Part shown: positions 1-8,328 of the stretch, in pieces
Layout: each line of letters opens with the position of its first letter
Numbering within the stretch: position 1 is the first letter of the stretch
Assembly: GCF_003030345.1 (NCBI RefSeq)
Contig: NZ_CP028158.1
Location: forward strand, 3,658,001 to 3,722,000
Length of the DNA: 64,000 nt
Source of the DNA: Plantactinospora sp. BC1
Lineage (GTDB): Bacteria; Actinomycetota; Actinomycetes; Mycobacteriales; Micromonosporaceae
Direction of reading: 5' to 3'
The notes under the pieces: model-generated
What the model was told of the DNA's origin: nothing
Seen by the model: only the letters and a program-made list of their open reading frames with translations
Database searches by the model: none
Position numbers and translations under genes: made by a program

Positions 1-688
1 GACCGGCCAGGAAGAGCGTCGCCGCCGCCACGTCGGCCGCGGTGCCGAGCCGCCGGGCCGGGATCGTCGGCAGGATGTGCGCCTCGACGTCCACCGCCGC
101 CTACACCGGAAACGACATCGGGCCGTCCCGCACGATCCCCGGGTTGACGCCGTTGACCCGCAGTCCCTGCGGGCCGTACTCGATCGCCCAGGTGCGGGTG
201 AGGTTGTCCAGGGCCGCCTTCGAGGAGTTGTAGATCGAGGAACCGGCCCAGCTCCTCGTCGTACCGATGGAACTGATGTTGACGATCCGGCCGCCCCCTC
301 CGCGCAGCAGGTGCGGCAGCGCGGCCTGGGTCAGGAAGTACGTCGACCTGTAGTTGAGCCCGACCACCCGGTCGAACTCCTCCTCGGTGCTCTCGTGGGT
401 CGGGCCGGCCGTGTACGCGGCGGCGTTGTTCACCAGGATGTCCAACCCGCCGAACCGTTCGACGGTGGCCCGGAGCACCTCGCCGTGGCTCTGCCGTCGA
501 CTCAGGTCGGCCGGTACGAAGAGTCCGTCGTCCAGTTCCGCCGCCACCGCCGTACCCAGGTCGGTGCGGCGGCCGACCACCGTGACGGCGGCACCCGCTC
601 CGGCGAGTACCCGGGCGATGGCCGCACCGATCCCGCCGGTGCCGCCGGTCACCAGCGCCACCCTGCCGCTCAGTTCGCGATCACTCAT
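1..688 (-). pseudogene. SDR-family oxidoreductase interrupted by in-frame TAG
   Basis: Short-chain dehydrogenase/reductase (NAD(P)-dependent oxidation or reduction of an unknown substrate). The start is ATG at 688. Residues 12-21 carry the Rossmann TGGxxxGIG motif, NNAA follows near residue 87, and the catalytic Ser and YxxxK (YNSSK) lie near residues 141-159. An in-frame TAG at 103-101 ends the frame after 195 residues, right after the MSFPV segment. Reading on in the same frame gives typical SDR C-terminal sequence (EAHILPTIPARRLGT..., then DVAAATLFLAG) up to the window edge. The family is normally about 250 residues, so this looks like one nonsense change in an otherwise intact gene. It is divergent from the LysR gene, a common regulator-target layout. 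A sequencing error or readthrough would be the alternative explanation. Confidence 0.65.
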
Positions 689-710
689 GCCTCGACGCTA
701 GGAGCCGCCC

Positions 711-754
711 TTCATAACGGTCAAAGACTCGGTTCGCATGAGTTGATAACGTCA
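711..754. promoter_or_regulatory. Divergent promoter/operator region between SDR and LysR genes
   Basis: This is an AT-richer island in the 70-bp divergent gap. It contains two similar ATAACG cores (CATAACGG at 713-720 and GATAACG near 745-751) and an imperfect dyad formed by TCAAAGACTC and GAGTTGA. LysR regulators usually bind imperfect dyads in such gaps. The assignment rests on position and weak symmetry only. Confidence 0.35.
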
Positions 755-758
755 GTGC

Positions 759-1658
759 ATGAACTTCGAGCTGCGCCAGTTGGCGGCGTTCGTCGCGGTC
801 GCCGAGGAGCTGCACTTCGGCCGGGCCGCCGCCCGGCTGCACATCGCGCAGCCCGCGCTCTCCCAGCAGATCCTCCGGCTGGAGGCCGCGCTCGGGGCGG
901 ACCTGCTGGTCCGGCAGCGCCGCCGGACGACACTGAGCGAGGCCGGCCGGCTCTTCCTGGTCGAGGCCCGCCGGACCCTGCACCAGGCCCGGGTGGCGCA
1001 GACGGTGGCCGAGCGCGCCCAGCGCGGCGAGTTGGGCCGGCTGCGGATCGGCTACACCCCCACCGCCTCGTCCCAGCAGTTCCTCCGGATCCTCGGCGGT
1101 TTCCAGCGGGACGCCCCCGAGGTCGACCTGAGCCTCACCGAGCTGCCGATCGGCTCGATCGCCGAGCCGCTGCGCGAGGACGTCGTCGACGTCGCCTTCG
1201 TGGTGACCCTCGGCGAGTTCGACTGCGCCTGGCTGGGCGAGGACATCACGCTGCGGCAGCTCTCCCGGGAGGCGTTCCTGGCGGCGGTACCGGCCGACCA
1301 CCGGCTGGCCGGCAAGCCGGAGATCGATCTCACCGACCTGGCGGCGGAGTCCTTCGCCTTCCTGGCCCGCGACCTCTGTCCGCACTGGTACGACATGGTG
1401 CTGGAGGTCTGCCGGCAGGGCGGCTTCACGCCCCGGCCGGTGCACGAGGCCGGTGGCGTCGGCACCCAGTTGACCCTGGTGGCCGCCGGAGTCGGCGTCG
1501 CCCTGGTGCAGGAGTCCGCCCGGCTGCTGCGTGACGACGGGATCGCCTACCTGCCGATCCGCCAGACGGTGCCGCAGGTCAGCTCCGGAGTCGCCTGGCG
1601 GGCCGACGACCCGTCTCCGGTGCTCCGCCGGTTCCGCACGGCGCTCGCCGCCGACTGA
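759..1658 (+). CDS. LysR-family transcriptional regulator
   Basis: DNA-binding transcription factor of the LysR family, 299 residues, a typical full length. An N-terminal winged helix-turn-helix covers about residues 2-60 (LRQLAAFVAVAEELHFGRAA, then QPALSQQILRLE). The linker helix follows, then the periplasmic-binding-protein-like effector domain from about residue 90. It is transcribed away from the interrupted SDR gene with 70 bp between the starts, so it probably controls itself and the SDR gene. The effector is unknown. Confidence 0.9.
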   Translation: MNFELRQLAAFVAVAEELHFGRAAARLHIAQPALSQQILRLEAALGADLLVRQRRRTTLSEAGRLFLVEARRTLHQARVAQTVAERAQRGELGRLRIGYTPTASSQQFLRILGGFQRDAPEVDLSLTELPIGSIAEPLREDVVDVAFVVTLGEFDCAWLGEDITLRQLSREAFLAAVPADHRLAGKPEIDLTDLAAESFAFLARDLCPHWYDMVLEVCRQGGFTPRPVHEAGGVGTQLTLVAAGVGVALVQESARLLRDDGIAYLPIRQTVPQVSSGVAWRADDPSPVLRRFRTALAAD

Positions 1659-1683
1659 CCACCCGCCCCGGCGCGCCGGTGGT
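1658..1683 (+). terminator. Possible terminator hairpin after LysR gene
   Basis: ACCACC and GGTGGT arms flank a GC-rich self-complementary core (GGCGCGCC) immediately after the LysR stop codon. There is no U-tract, as is common in actinobacteria. The stem is imperfect. Confidence 0.3.
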
Positions 1684-1840
1684 TACCCGGGCGGCGACGG
1701 CCGATCCGTCCACCCTGGACGGTGCTGTTCGCCCGGCGGGCATCTCAATCTATGGACGTCTATGTTGCCGCCTCTCCGGTGATGTGCTTCGGTCGGTGTA
1801 CAGGAGTGCCGGTATGACCGGTATCCAGGGGAGGCGCACC

Positions 1841-4800
1841 ATGAATACAGTTAAAAGGCTTACGTGGGGAGTAACGGGTCTCGCCCTGCTGCTCACGTTC
1901 GCCGTACCGGGACCGCCGGCGGGGACGGCTGCCGCGATGGCGGGCCCGCCGGGCCTCGCCGGATATGCCGTACCGGCCGAATCGTCCACCCCGCCCGGTG
2001 CGCCCGGGCCCGACCCGGCGGCGGGTACCGGTGCCCGGACGGTCAGCCTGGTCACCGGGGACCAGGTCACCGTCACCACCGACTTCAAGGCGAGCGTCGA
2101 GCCGGGACCGGGCCGGATCGGCATCGAGTTCCTGACCCGCAGGGTCGCCGACCGGCTGCACGTGATTCCGACCGACGCCCTCGCCCTGGTCCGCAGCGGC
2201 CGGCTGGACGAACGGCTCTTCGACGTCACCGCCCTGCTGGAGTTCGGCTACGACCGTCGCGGAGACCTCCCGCTGCTGGTGACGTACGCCGGAGCCGACG
2301 CCCGGGTGCAGGGACAGCGGGCGCTGATCGGGGCCGGCGCGCGACTGGTCCGCGACCTGCCGCCGGTCGCCGGACAGGCCGTCGCGGTCGACCGGGCCGG
2401 GCTGGCCCGCTTCTGGACCGACCTGACCGGGGCGGACCCGACCCGGCGCAGCATCGCCGCGACCGTGCGCACCGTCTGGCTCGACGGCCTGCGCCGACCG
2501 GCCCTCGCCGAGAGCGTCCCGCAGGTCGGCGCGCCGGCCGCCTGGGCCGCGGGCTTCGACGGCAGCGGGGTGACCGTCGCGGTGCTCGACACCGGGATCG
2601 ACGAGACCCACCCGGACCTGGCCGGACAGGTGACCGGGCAGCGCAACTTCACCGACGGCGCCGAGGACGACCGGGACGTCGCCGGACACGGCACGCACGT
2701 CGCCTCCACCGTGGCCGGTACCGGTGCGGCCCGGTTCAAGGGCGTCGCGCCCGGCGCCCAACTGCTGGACGGCAAGGTCTGCGCGCTCGGCGGCTGCCCC
2801 GAGTCGGCGATCATCGCCGGGATGGAGTGGGCGGCCGAGTCGGGCGCCCGGGTGGTCAACATGAGCCTGACCGGCATGGACAGCCCGGTGGTGGACCCGA
2901 TCGAGCAGGCCCTCGGTGAGTTGACCGAGGAACACGACACCCTCTTCGTCGTCGCGGCCGGCAACATCCCGGGTACCAGTACCATCGGCTCGCCGGCCAC
3001 CGCCGACGCGGCGCTGGCGGTCGGCGCGGTCAGCAAGTCCGACGAGCTGGCCGGTTTCTCCAGTCAGGGCCCCCGGCTCGGCGACGGCGCGATCAAGCCC
3101 GACCTGACCGCGCCCGGCCTGGACATCGTCGCCGCCCGCAGCCGCGACTCGGCGCCGGACGTGCCCGAGGGGAGCGGGATCAGCATGTCCGGCACCTCGA
3201 TGGCGGCCCCGCACGTCGCCGGCGCCGCCGCGATCCTGGTGCAGCGCCAGCCGAACCTGCCGGCCGGCAACCTGAAGGCCGCGCTGATGGCCACCGCCCG
3301 ACCCAACCCCGAACTCAGCGTCTTCGCCCAGGGCGCCGGCCGGCTGGACGTCGCCCGGGCGCTCGACCAGCGGGTCACCGCCGACCCGCCGAGCCTGAGC
3401 TTCGGCCGGCAGGCCTGGCCGCACGACGACGACACCCCGGTCCGGCGTACGGTCAGCTACCACAACGCGGGCACCGCGGCGGTGACGCTGCAACTCGGGG
3501 TACGGGCGGTCGCGCCGGACGGCACCGCCGTGCCGACCGGGATGTTCGCGGTGGCCCCGACCAGCGTCACCGTGCCGGCCGGCGGCACCGCCCAGGCGAC
3601 CGTCACCGCCGACACGTCCGGCAGCGGCGGGCCACTCGGGCAGCTCACCGGCCACCTCACCGCGACCGTGAGCGGCGGCGGGAGCGTACCCACCCCGCTG
3701 GCGGTCGACCGCGAGGTGGAGAGCTACGAGGTCAAGGTCTCGCACCTCGGCCAGGCCGGCGAACCGACCACCGGCTACCTGACCATGCTGGCCGGGCTGG
3801 ACAACGCCCACGCGATCTCGGTACCGGCCACCGACGACGGCACCGCCACCCTCCGGGTGCCGAAGGGGCGCTACTCGACGCTCAGCGCGATCACCAGCCC
3901 GCTCGACGGCGTCTATCTGACCAGCGTCCTCGGCCAGCCCGAACTGGTCGTCGACGGCGACCGGAGCATCGTGCTGGACGCCCGGCTCGGTCGACCGCTC
4001 TCGGTCACCGTGCCGAACACGGGCGCCCGGCAGGTCTTCGCCGAACTGGCCACCAGCGTGCTGGCCGCCGGACGCACCGTCGAGGTCGGCACCCTCGGCG
4101 CCACCTTCGAACGGCTGCGCAGCGGCCGGGTCGGGCCGGACCAGGCGGTCGACGGCTTCGTCTCCCGGACCACCGCCACCTTCGCCCCGGCGGACGCGGC
4201 GGACCACTCGTACGCGTACCTGCTCTGCTGGCTCGACGAGGGGCGGATGGGCAGCGGCTTCACCCGACAGGTGACCGCCGCCGACCTGGCCACCGTCCGG
4301 GCCGACCACGGGCACGAGTCCTCGGACAGCAGCGGCCGGAAACTGGCCTGGGCGGTGCTGCCGGAGTCGGTGATGGGCGGGTTCGCGCACGCGATGACGT
4401 TCCCGCTGCCGTCGACCCGGATCGAGTACTACAACACCGACGGGCGGACCCAGTGGTTCCGGTCGGTCGACGAGACGACCGGCTCCGGGCCGGAGCAGGC
4501 GTACCTGACCAGCCTGGTGGCGCCGCCGATGAGCTACCGGGCCGGGCAGTCGTACCAGGAACAGTGGAGTCGCGGTGTCTTCGGGCCGACGGTGGCGGCA
4601 CCGCCGTACGAGCACCAGTGGGTGACCCGGCTCGGCGACACCCTCACCGTGCAGGCCCCGCTCTACGGCGACGGCGTCGGCCGGGCCGGCTTCTCCTCGA
4701 TCGCCACCGGCCGGATCACACTGGAGCGCGACGGCAAGGTACTGGCCGGGTTCGACGGTCTGAACGGGACGCTCGAACTGCCGCCCGAGACCGGCGACTA

Positions 4801-5218
4801 CCGGCTGACGATGACGGCGGAACGGGGCGGGCCGGCGACCCTCTCGACCCGGGTCAGCGTCACCTGGACCTTCCGCTCCGGACACGTCGACGGGGAGACG
4901 CCGGCCCGGCTGCCGATCTCCACGGTGCGCTTCTCGCCCCGGGTCGACAACGACAACAGCACGCCGGCCGGGCAGACCGGCACCATCCCGGTGACCGTGA
5001 CCGCTCAGCCCGAGTCGGGAGCCGGCGCCAACGAGAGCCTGACCGTGGAGGTGTCGTACGACGACGGGGTCAGCTGGACTCCGGCGGAGGTGACGGCGGG
5101 GCAGGCGGTGCTGCGGCACCCGGCCGAGCCGGGGTACGTCTCGCTGCGGGCCAGCGCCACCGACACCGCGGGGAACACGGTGACCCAGACGGTGATCCGG
5201 GCGTACAAGATCGGCTAG
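1841..5218 (+). CDS. Secreted subtilisin-like serine protease (S8) with long C-terminal region
   Basis: Extracellular serine endopeptidase, 1125 residues. The start is ATG 1841, preceded by GGGGAGG at 1828-1834. It gives a classical signal peptide (MNTVKRLTWG, then a Leu/Ala-rich core). The first codons are unusually AT-rich for this genome, which often helps initiation. A propeptide-like segment precedes the S8 domain with Asp250 (VLDTGID), His283 (GHGTH), oxyanion Asn375 (AAGN) and catalytic Ser453 (GTSMAAPH), spanning about residues 235-500. The remaining 600 or so residues look like beta-sandwich and Ig-like modules. An earlier in-frame start at 1679 would put 54 residues ahead of the signal peptide and is unlikely. 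The gene is monocistronic, followed by a hairpin. Its substrate is unknown. Confidence 0.93.
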   Translation: MNTVKRLTWGVTGLALLLTFAVPGPPAGTAAAMAGPPGLAGYAVPAESSTPPGAPGPDPAAGTGARTVSLVTGDQVTVTTDFKASVEPGPGRIGIEFLTRRVADRLHVIPTDALALVRSGRLDERLFDVTALLEFGYDRRGDLPLLVTYAGADARVQGQRALIGAGARLVRDLPPVAGQAVAVDRAGLARFWTDLTGADPTRRSIAATVRTVWLDGLRRPALAESVPQVGAPAAWAAGFDGSGVTVAVLDTGIDETHPDLAGQVTGQRNFTDGAEDDRDVAGHGTHVASTVAGTGAARFKGVAPGAQLLDGKVCALGGCPESAIIAGMEWAAESGARVVNMSLTGMDSPVVDPIEQALGELTEEHDTLFVVAAGNIPGTSTIGSPATADAALAVGAVSKSDELAGFSSQGPRLGDGAIKPDLTAPGLDIVAARSRDSAPDVPEGSGISMSGTSMAAPHVAGAAAILVQRQPNLPAGNLKAALMATARPNPELSVFAQGAGRLDVARALDQRVTADPPSLSFGRQAWPHDDDTPVRRTVSYHNAGTAAVTLQLGVRAVAPDGTAVPTGMFAVAPTSVTVPAGGTAQATVTADTSGSGGPLGQLTGHLTATVSGGGSVPTPLAVDREVESYEVKVSHLGQAGEPTTGYLTMLAGLDNAHAISVPATDDGTATLRVPKGRYSTLSAITSPLDGVYLTSVLGQPELVVDGDRSIVLDARLGRPLSVTVPNTGARQVFAELATSVLAAGRTVEVGTLGATFERLRSGRVGPDQAVDGFVSRTTATFAPADAADHSYAYLLCWLDEGRMGSGFTRQVTAADLATVRADHGHESSDSSGRKLAWAVLPESVMGGFAHAMTFPLPSTRIEYYNTDGRTQWFRSVDETTGSGPEQAYLTSLVAPPMSYRAGQSYQEQWSRGVFGPTVAAPPYEHQWVTRLGDTLTVQAPLYGDGVGRAGFSSIATGRITLERDGKVLAGFDGLNGTLELPPETGDYRLTMTAERGGPATLSTRVSVTWTFRSGHVDGETPARLPISTVRFSPRVDNDNSTPAGQTGTIPVTVTAQPESGAGANESLTVEVSYDDGVSWTPAEVTAGQAVLRHPAEPGYVSLRASATDTAGNTVTQTVIRAYKIG

Positions 5219-5235
5219 CCGGCGTACGGGTGCGG

Positions 5236-5259
5236 TGACCGGCGGGAGCCTGCCGGTCA
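5236..5259 (+). terminator. Hairpin after the subtilisin gene
   Basis: A perfect 8-bp inverted repeat (TGACCGGC and GCCGGTCA, 8-nt loop) begins 18 nt after the stop codon. It is a plausible rho-independent terminator of the U-tract-free type. Confidence 0.45.
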
Positions 5260-5347
5260 GCGGAGATGTCAGCCGGGCGCGGTACGGTCCGAGACGTCAC
5301 ACCTGTCCGCGCGGCACGGACAGCGAGGCGACGACGTGGAGGATCGG

Positions 5348-5734
5348 ATGGCCGAGGAAGTCACGTTCGACCGGGTCGCCCCGGTGCTGCCGGTACGCGA
5401 CCTGGACACCGCGCTGGACCGCTACCGACGGCTGGGCTTCGCCGTGCGGGCGTACGACGGCGCTGAGCGGTACGGCTTCGTCGAGCGCGGGCCCGTCTCG
5501 CTGCACCTCACGGAGTGGGCCGAGCACGACCCGGCCCGGACGGCGTCGACCGTCTACCTCTACGTCTCCGACGCCGACGCGCTGCGGGCGAGCTGGGCCG
5601 GGTCGGGGGTCGAGGGGCGGCTGGGCGAGGTGCGGGAGACCCCCTACGGCCTGCGTGAGTTCGCCTTCGTCGACCCGGACGGCACGCTGCACCGGGTCGG
5701 CTCCCCGAGCCGGGTCCGTGTCCCGCAGGCGTAG
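5348..5734 (+). CDS. VOC-family (glyoxalase/bleomycin resistance-like) protein
   Basis: Small VOC-fold protein of 128 residues. It has the paired beta-alpha-beta-beta-beta halves typical of the family (RVAPVLPVRDLDTALDRYRR... and ...FAFVDPDGTLHRVG). Such proteins are bleomycin-binding resistance proteins or metal-dependent dioxygenases, isomerases or glyoxalases. The DPDGT-type end resembles bleomycin-binding members. ATG 5348 was chosen because GGAGG at 5338-5342 is correctly spaced. A GTG at 5336 would overlap that ribosome-binding site. The real substrate cannot be told. Confidence 0.8.
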   Translation: MAEEVTFDRVAPVLPVRDLDTALDRYRRLGFAVRAYDGAERYGFVERGPVSLHLTEWAEHDPARTASTVYLYVSDADALRASWAGSGVEGRLGEVRETPYGLREFAFVDPDGTLHRVGSPSRVRVPQA

Positions 5735-5738
5735 CCGG

Positions 5739-5784
5739 CCGGCGCCTCAGACATAGAAGATCCGGCGCCTCAGACATAGAAGAT
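5739..5784. repeat. 23-bp tandem duplication spanning the stop codon of the DUF2752 gene
   Basis: Two exact, directly abutting copies of a 23-bp unit (CCGGCGCCTCAGACATAGAA plus GAT) occupy 5739-5761 and 5762-5784. The right-hand copy contains the last codons and TGA stop of the minus-strand DUF2752 gene. The left copy is a downstream duplicate of that 3' end. Confidence 0.9.
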
Positions 5785-6339
5785 GTCGAAGGGTGCCCAC
5801 GGCAGGTTGCGCAGCACCGAGAAGACTCCCCAGGCGGCGAGGAAGATGCCGATCATCTTCGGGGTGACCTCCAACTGCGGCAGTCGCCAGCCGAAGATCT
5901 GCCGCCCGGCCCAGGCGACGTAGAGGTAGAGCAGGAACGGCAGGGCGAAGACGAAGAGCAGGTGGTGCCGGGCCGCCGCCGGCAGGTCGCCGTGCAGGAC
6001 GTACCAGAGGGCGCGGGTGCCGCCGCAGCCCGGGCAGTCCAGCCCGGTGATGAGCTTGGAGATGCAGGACGGTGCGGCGTCGGGGGCGCTGCGGGTCGGG
6101 TCGGTGATCAGCGTGTAGCCGACCGCGCCGGCCAGGCAGCCGAGCGCCGCCACCGGGGCGAGCCAGCGGGGCGCCCGCGCCTGGATCCGGTTGACGAACC
6201 GGGTCAGCCGGTCGGGCTCGGGAGCAAGGTAGGGCGGCGCCGGATAACCCGGGTAGCCCGAGTAGTCCGGGTAGCCGGTCGGGGCGTCGGCCGGGTTCGG
6301 GCCGGACCCGCCGGACCGGTTCTCGTCAACGCTCGTCAT
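5770..6339 (-). CDS. DUF2752 membrane protein
   Basis: Integral membrane protein of 189 residues. The first 45 residues are a Gly/Pro/Tyr-rich cytoplasmic tail (YPDYSGYPGYP). Three hydrophobic segments follow at about residues 62-80, 118-140 and 160-175. Between the first two lies the CPGCGGTRA motif that marks DUF2752 proteins. The family is widespread in actinobacteria and its function is unknown. The start is ATG 6339. The 3' end, including the stop codon, is tandemly duplicated just downstream. Confidence 0.85.
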   Translation of the reverse strand: MTSVDENRSGGSGPNPADAPTGYPDYSGYPGYPAPPYLAPEPDRLTRFVNRIQARAPRWLAPVAALGCLAGAVGYTLITDPTRSAPDAAPSCISKLITGLDCPGCGGTRALWYVLHGDLPAAARHHLLFVFALPFLLYLYVAWAGRQIFGWRLPQLEVTPKMIGIFLAAWGVFSVLRNLPWAPFDIFYV

Positions 6340-6442
6340 TCCGTCCTACCCGTCGCCGATCGCGTCCGCCAGGGCGTCGCGTCGCCCGCCAGCACGCACG
6401 GCGCGTCGCCCGGCCGGTCCGGCGGTCGCCGGCCGGCTCGTC

Positions 6443-7672
6443 TCACCGTACCGCGAGCATGCCGGCGAGGGCGGCGCGCAGCGGCCCGGCGAGGTCTCCC
6501 CCGGCGGGGGCCGCCACCGCGCCCAGGCCGAGCCAGCCGGCCAGCCGGTGCAGCTCGACGGCGAGCGCCCCGGCGGTCTCGACCGGATCGGTGCCGGGCT
6601 CGGCCCAGGCCGCCGGCACCAGCAGCGTGCCGGCCCTGCGGTCGGCCTTCAGGTCGACCCGGGCGACGAACCGGTCGCCGAGCAGGAACGGCAGCACGTA
6701 GTAGCCGTGCACCCGCTGCGCCGCGGGGACGTAGATCTCGATCCGGTAGCTGAACCCGAAGAGGCGCTCGGTGCGGGACCGTTCCCAGATCAGCGGGTCG
6801 AAGGGGCTGACCAGGGTGCTGGCCCGGATCCACCGGGGCAGCCGGGCCTCCCGGTGCAGATAGGCGGGGAGCCGCCAGCCCTGCACCGTGACCGGCCGCA
6901 GCTCGCCCGCCTCGACCAGCTCGGCGAGGGCGGTGCGGGCGCCCGCGACCGGCAGCCGGAAATAGTCCCGCAGCTCCGGCTCGGCCGCCACCCCGAGCGC
7001 CCGGGCGGCGACCCCGACCAGCCGGCGGTGCGCCTCCGCCGGCTCCGGGGTCGGCGCGGCCAGCACCTCCGGCGGCAGCACCCGTTCGGGTACGTCGTAG
7101 ACCCGGGCGAAGGAGCTGTTCCGGGAGGCGGCGGTCAGCTCACCGGCCCAGAACAGGAACTCGCAGGCCCGCTTGACCGCCGACCAGTTCCAGCCCCAGT
7201 TGCCGGTCTCCCGGGGCGCGTCGTGCTCGATCTCGGCGGCGGTCATCGGGCCGCCGGCCCGCACCTCGTCGAGGACCCGGGCGACCAGCGCCGGCTGCTC
7301 GACGGCGATCCGGCGCATCCCGCCCCAGGCGTCGGTGTGCGCGGCGGCCATCCGCCAGCGCAGCGCCGGTTGCAGGTCGACCCGGACCAGCGACGCCTCG
7401 TGGCCCCAGTATTCGAAGAGGTCCCGGGGGCGCCGGTAGGCGGACCGGTCGAGCAGCTCGGTCGGATAGGGCCCGAGCCGGCTGTAGAGCGGCAGGTAGT
7501 GCGCCCGTTGCAGGACGTTGACCGAGTCCATCTGGAGCAGGCCGAGCCGGTCGAGCACCCGGCGCAGGTGCCGACGGGTCGGCACGGCTCCGGGCGCGGG
7601 GTCGGCGAAACCCTGGGCGGCCAGCGCGATCCGCCGGGCCTGGGCGAGCGACAACGATTCAGGTACGGCCAT
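6443..7672 (-). CDS. YcaQ/AlkX-like DNA glycosylase (HTH_42 superfamily)
   Basis: Winged-helix protein of the AlkZ/YcaQ superfamily, 409 residues. Characterised members are DNA glycosylases that unhook interstrand crosslinks or remove bulky alkylated bases. Residues 47-49 read Gln-Met-Asp within LLQMDSVNVLQRAH. This fits the Q-hydrophobic-D catalytic motif of the YcaQ branch rather than the QxQ of AlkZ. The C-terminal half contains the conserved SPFDPLIWERSRTERLFGF segment. ATG 7672 was chosen because it begins the conserved helix (LSLAQARRIAL). A start 20 codons upstream adds unconserved Arg-rich sequence. There is no adjacent biosynthetic cluster, so a housekeeping repair role is more likely than self-resistance. 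Confidence 0.82.
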   Translation of the reverse strand: MAVPESLSLAQARRIALAAQGFADPAPGAVPTRRHLRRVLDRLGLLQMDSVNVLQRAHYLPLYSRLGPYPTELLDRSAYRRPRDLFEYWGHEASLVRVDLQPALRWRMAAAHTDAWGGMRRIAVEQPALVARVLDEVRAGGPMTAAEIEHDAPRETGNWGWNWSAVKRACEFLFWAGELTAASRNSSFARVYDVPERVLPPEVLAAPTPEPAEAHRRLVGVAARALGVAAEPELRDYFRLPVAGARTALAELVEAGELRPVTVQGWRLPAYLHREARLPRWIRASTLVSPFDPLIWERSRTERLFGFSYRIEIYVPAAQRVHGYYVLPFLLGDRFVARVDLKADRRAGTLLVPAAWAEPGTDPVETAGALAVELHRLAGWLGLGAVAAPAGGDLAGPLRAALAGMLAVR

Positions 7673-7746
7673 CGCACCGGACCCTAGCCGACCGGTCCGA
7701 CACGACGCGCCGGACCTGGACCTGGCCCGCAAAACGGGATAAAACA

Positions 7747-8328
7747 GTGCTGATGCTAGCCGTCAGCCCCGAGTGCCCCGAGGACGCCCCGGCCATCGCC
7801 GAGGTGCACGTCCGGAGCTGGCAGACGGGGTACGCCGAGATCATGCCGCCCGAGGTGCTGGCCCGGCTGAACGTCGCCGCCTGGGCCCAGCGCCGCCGCG
7901 ACCTCGGTACCGCCGAACCCGACCACCCGTTCCGGACCCTGGTGGCCCGGGCCGACGACGAGACCGTACTCGGCTTCGCCACCGTCGGGCCGTACCGCAC
8001 CGACCAGGACCCGGACCGCCTCGACCACCGGTACGCCGAGATTCTCGGCCTCTACGTCCGGCCCGGGTACTGGGGCACCGGGGTGGGCCGGCGACTGCTC
8101 GCCGCCTCGGTCGGCGAGCTGACCGCACTCGGCTGGACCGAGCTGCGGCTCTGGATCCTCGCCGACAACCGGCGGGCCCGCCGCTTCTACGAGCGGGCCG
8201 GGCTAGTCGCGGATGGTGAGCGGGCGACCTACGAACTGCAACGGTCGGGGGGACGGCCGCCGCTTGGGCTGGTCGAACTCCGCTACGCCGCCCGTCTCGG
8301 CGAGCTGGCTGGGCCCCCGGACCGGTAG
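7747..8328 (+). CDS. GNAT-family N-acetyltransferase
   Basis: Acetyl-CoA-dependent acetyltransferase of the GNAT fold, 193 residues. The acetyl-CoA pyrophosphate-binding motif A is visible as EILGLYVRPGYWGTGVGRRL near residues 98-117, followed by the Asn/Tyr motif B (DNRRARRFYERAG). The end matches the family pattern (ELRY). The start is uncertain: GTG 7747 or ATG 7753, neither with a strong ribosome-binding site. The last 126 bp overlap the end of the convergent GT87 gene. The substrate is unknown. Confidence 0.85.
   Translation: MLMLAVSPECPEDAPAIAEVHVRSWQTGYAEIMPPEVLARLNVAAWAQRRRDLGTAEPDHPFRTLVARADDETVLGFATVGPYRTDQDPDRLDHRYAEILGLYVRPGYWGTGVGRRLLAASVGELTALGWTELRLWILADNRRARRFYERAGLVADGERATYELQRSGGRPPLGLVELRYAARLGELAGPPDR

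Noticed and set aside
1760-5119. Long open frame antisense to the subtilisin gene, and similar long antisense frames elsewhere
   Set aside because: In DNA with such high third-position GC, shadow frames stay open. They show Arg/Pro/Gly-biased sequence with no domain, while the opposite strand has clear catalytic motifs.
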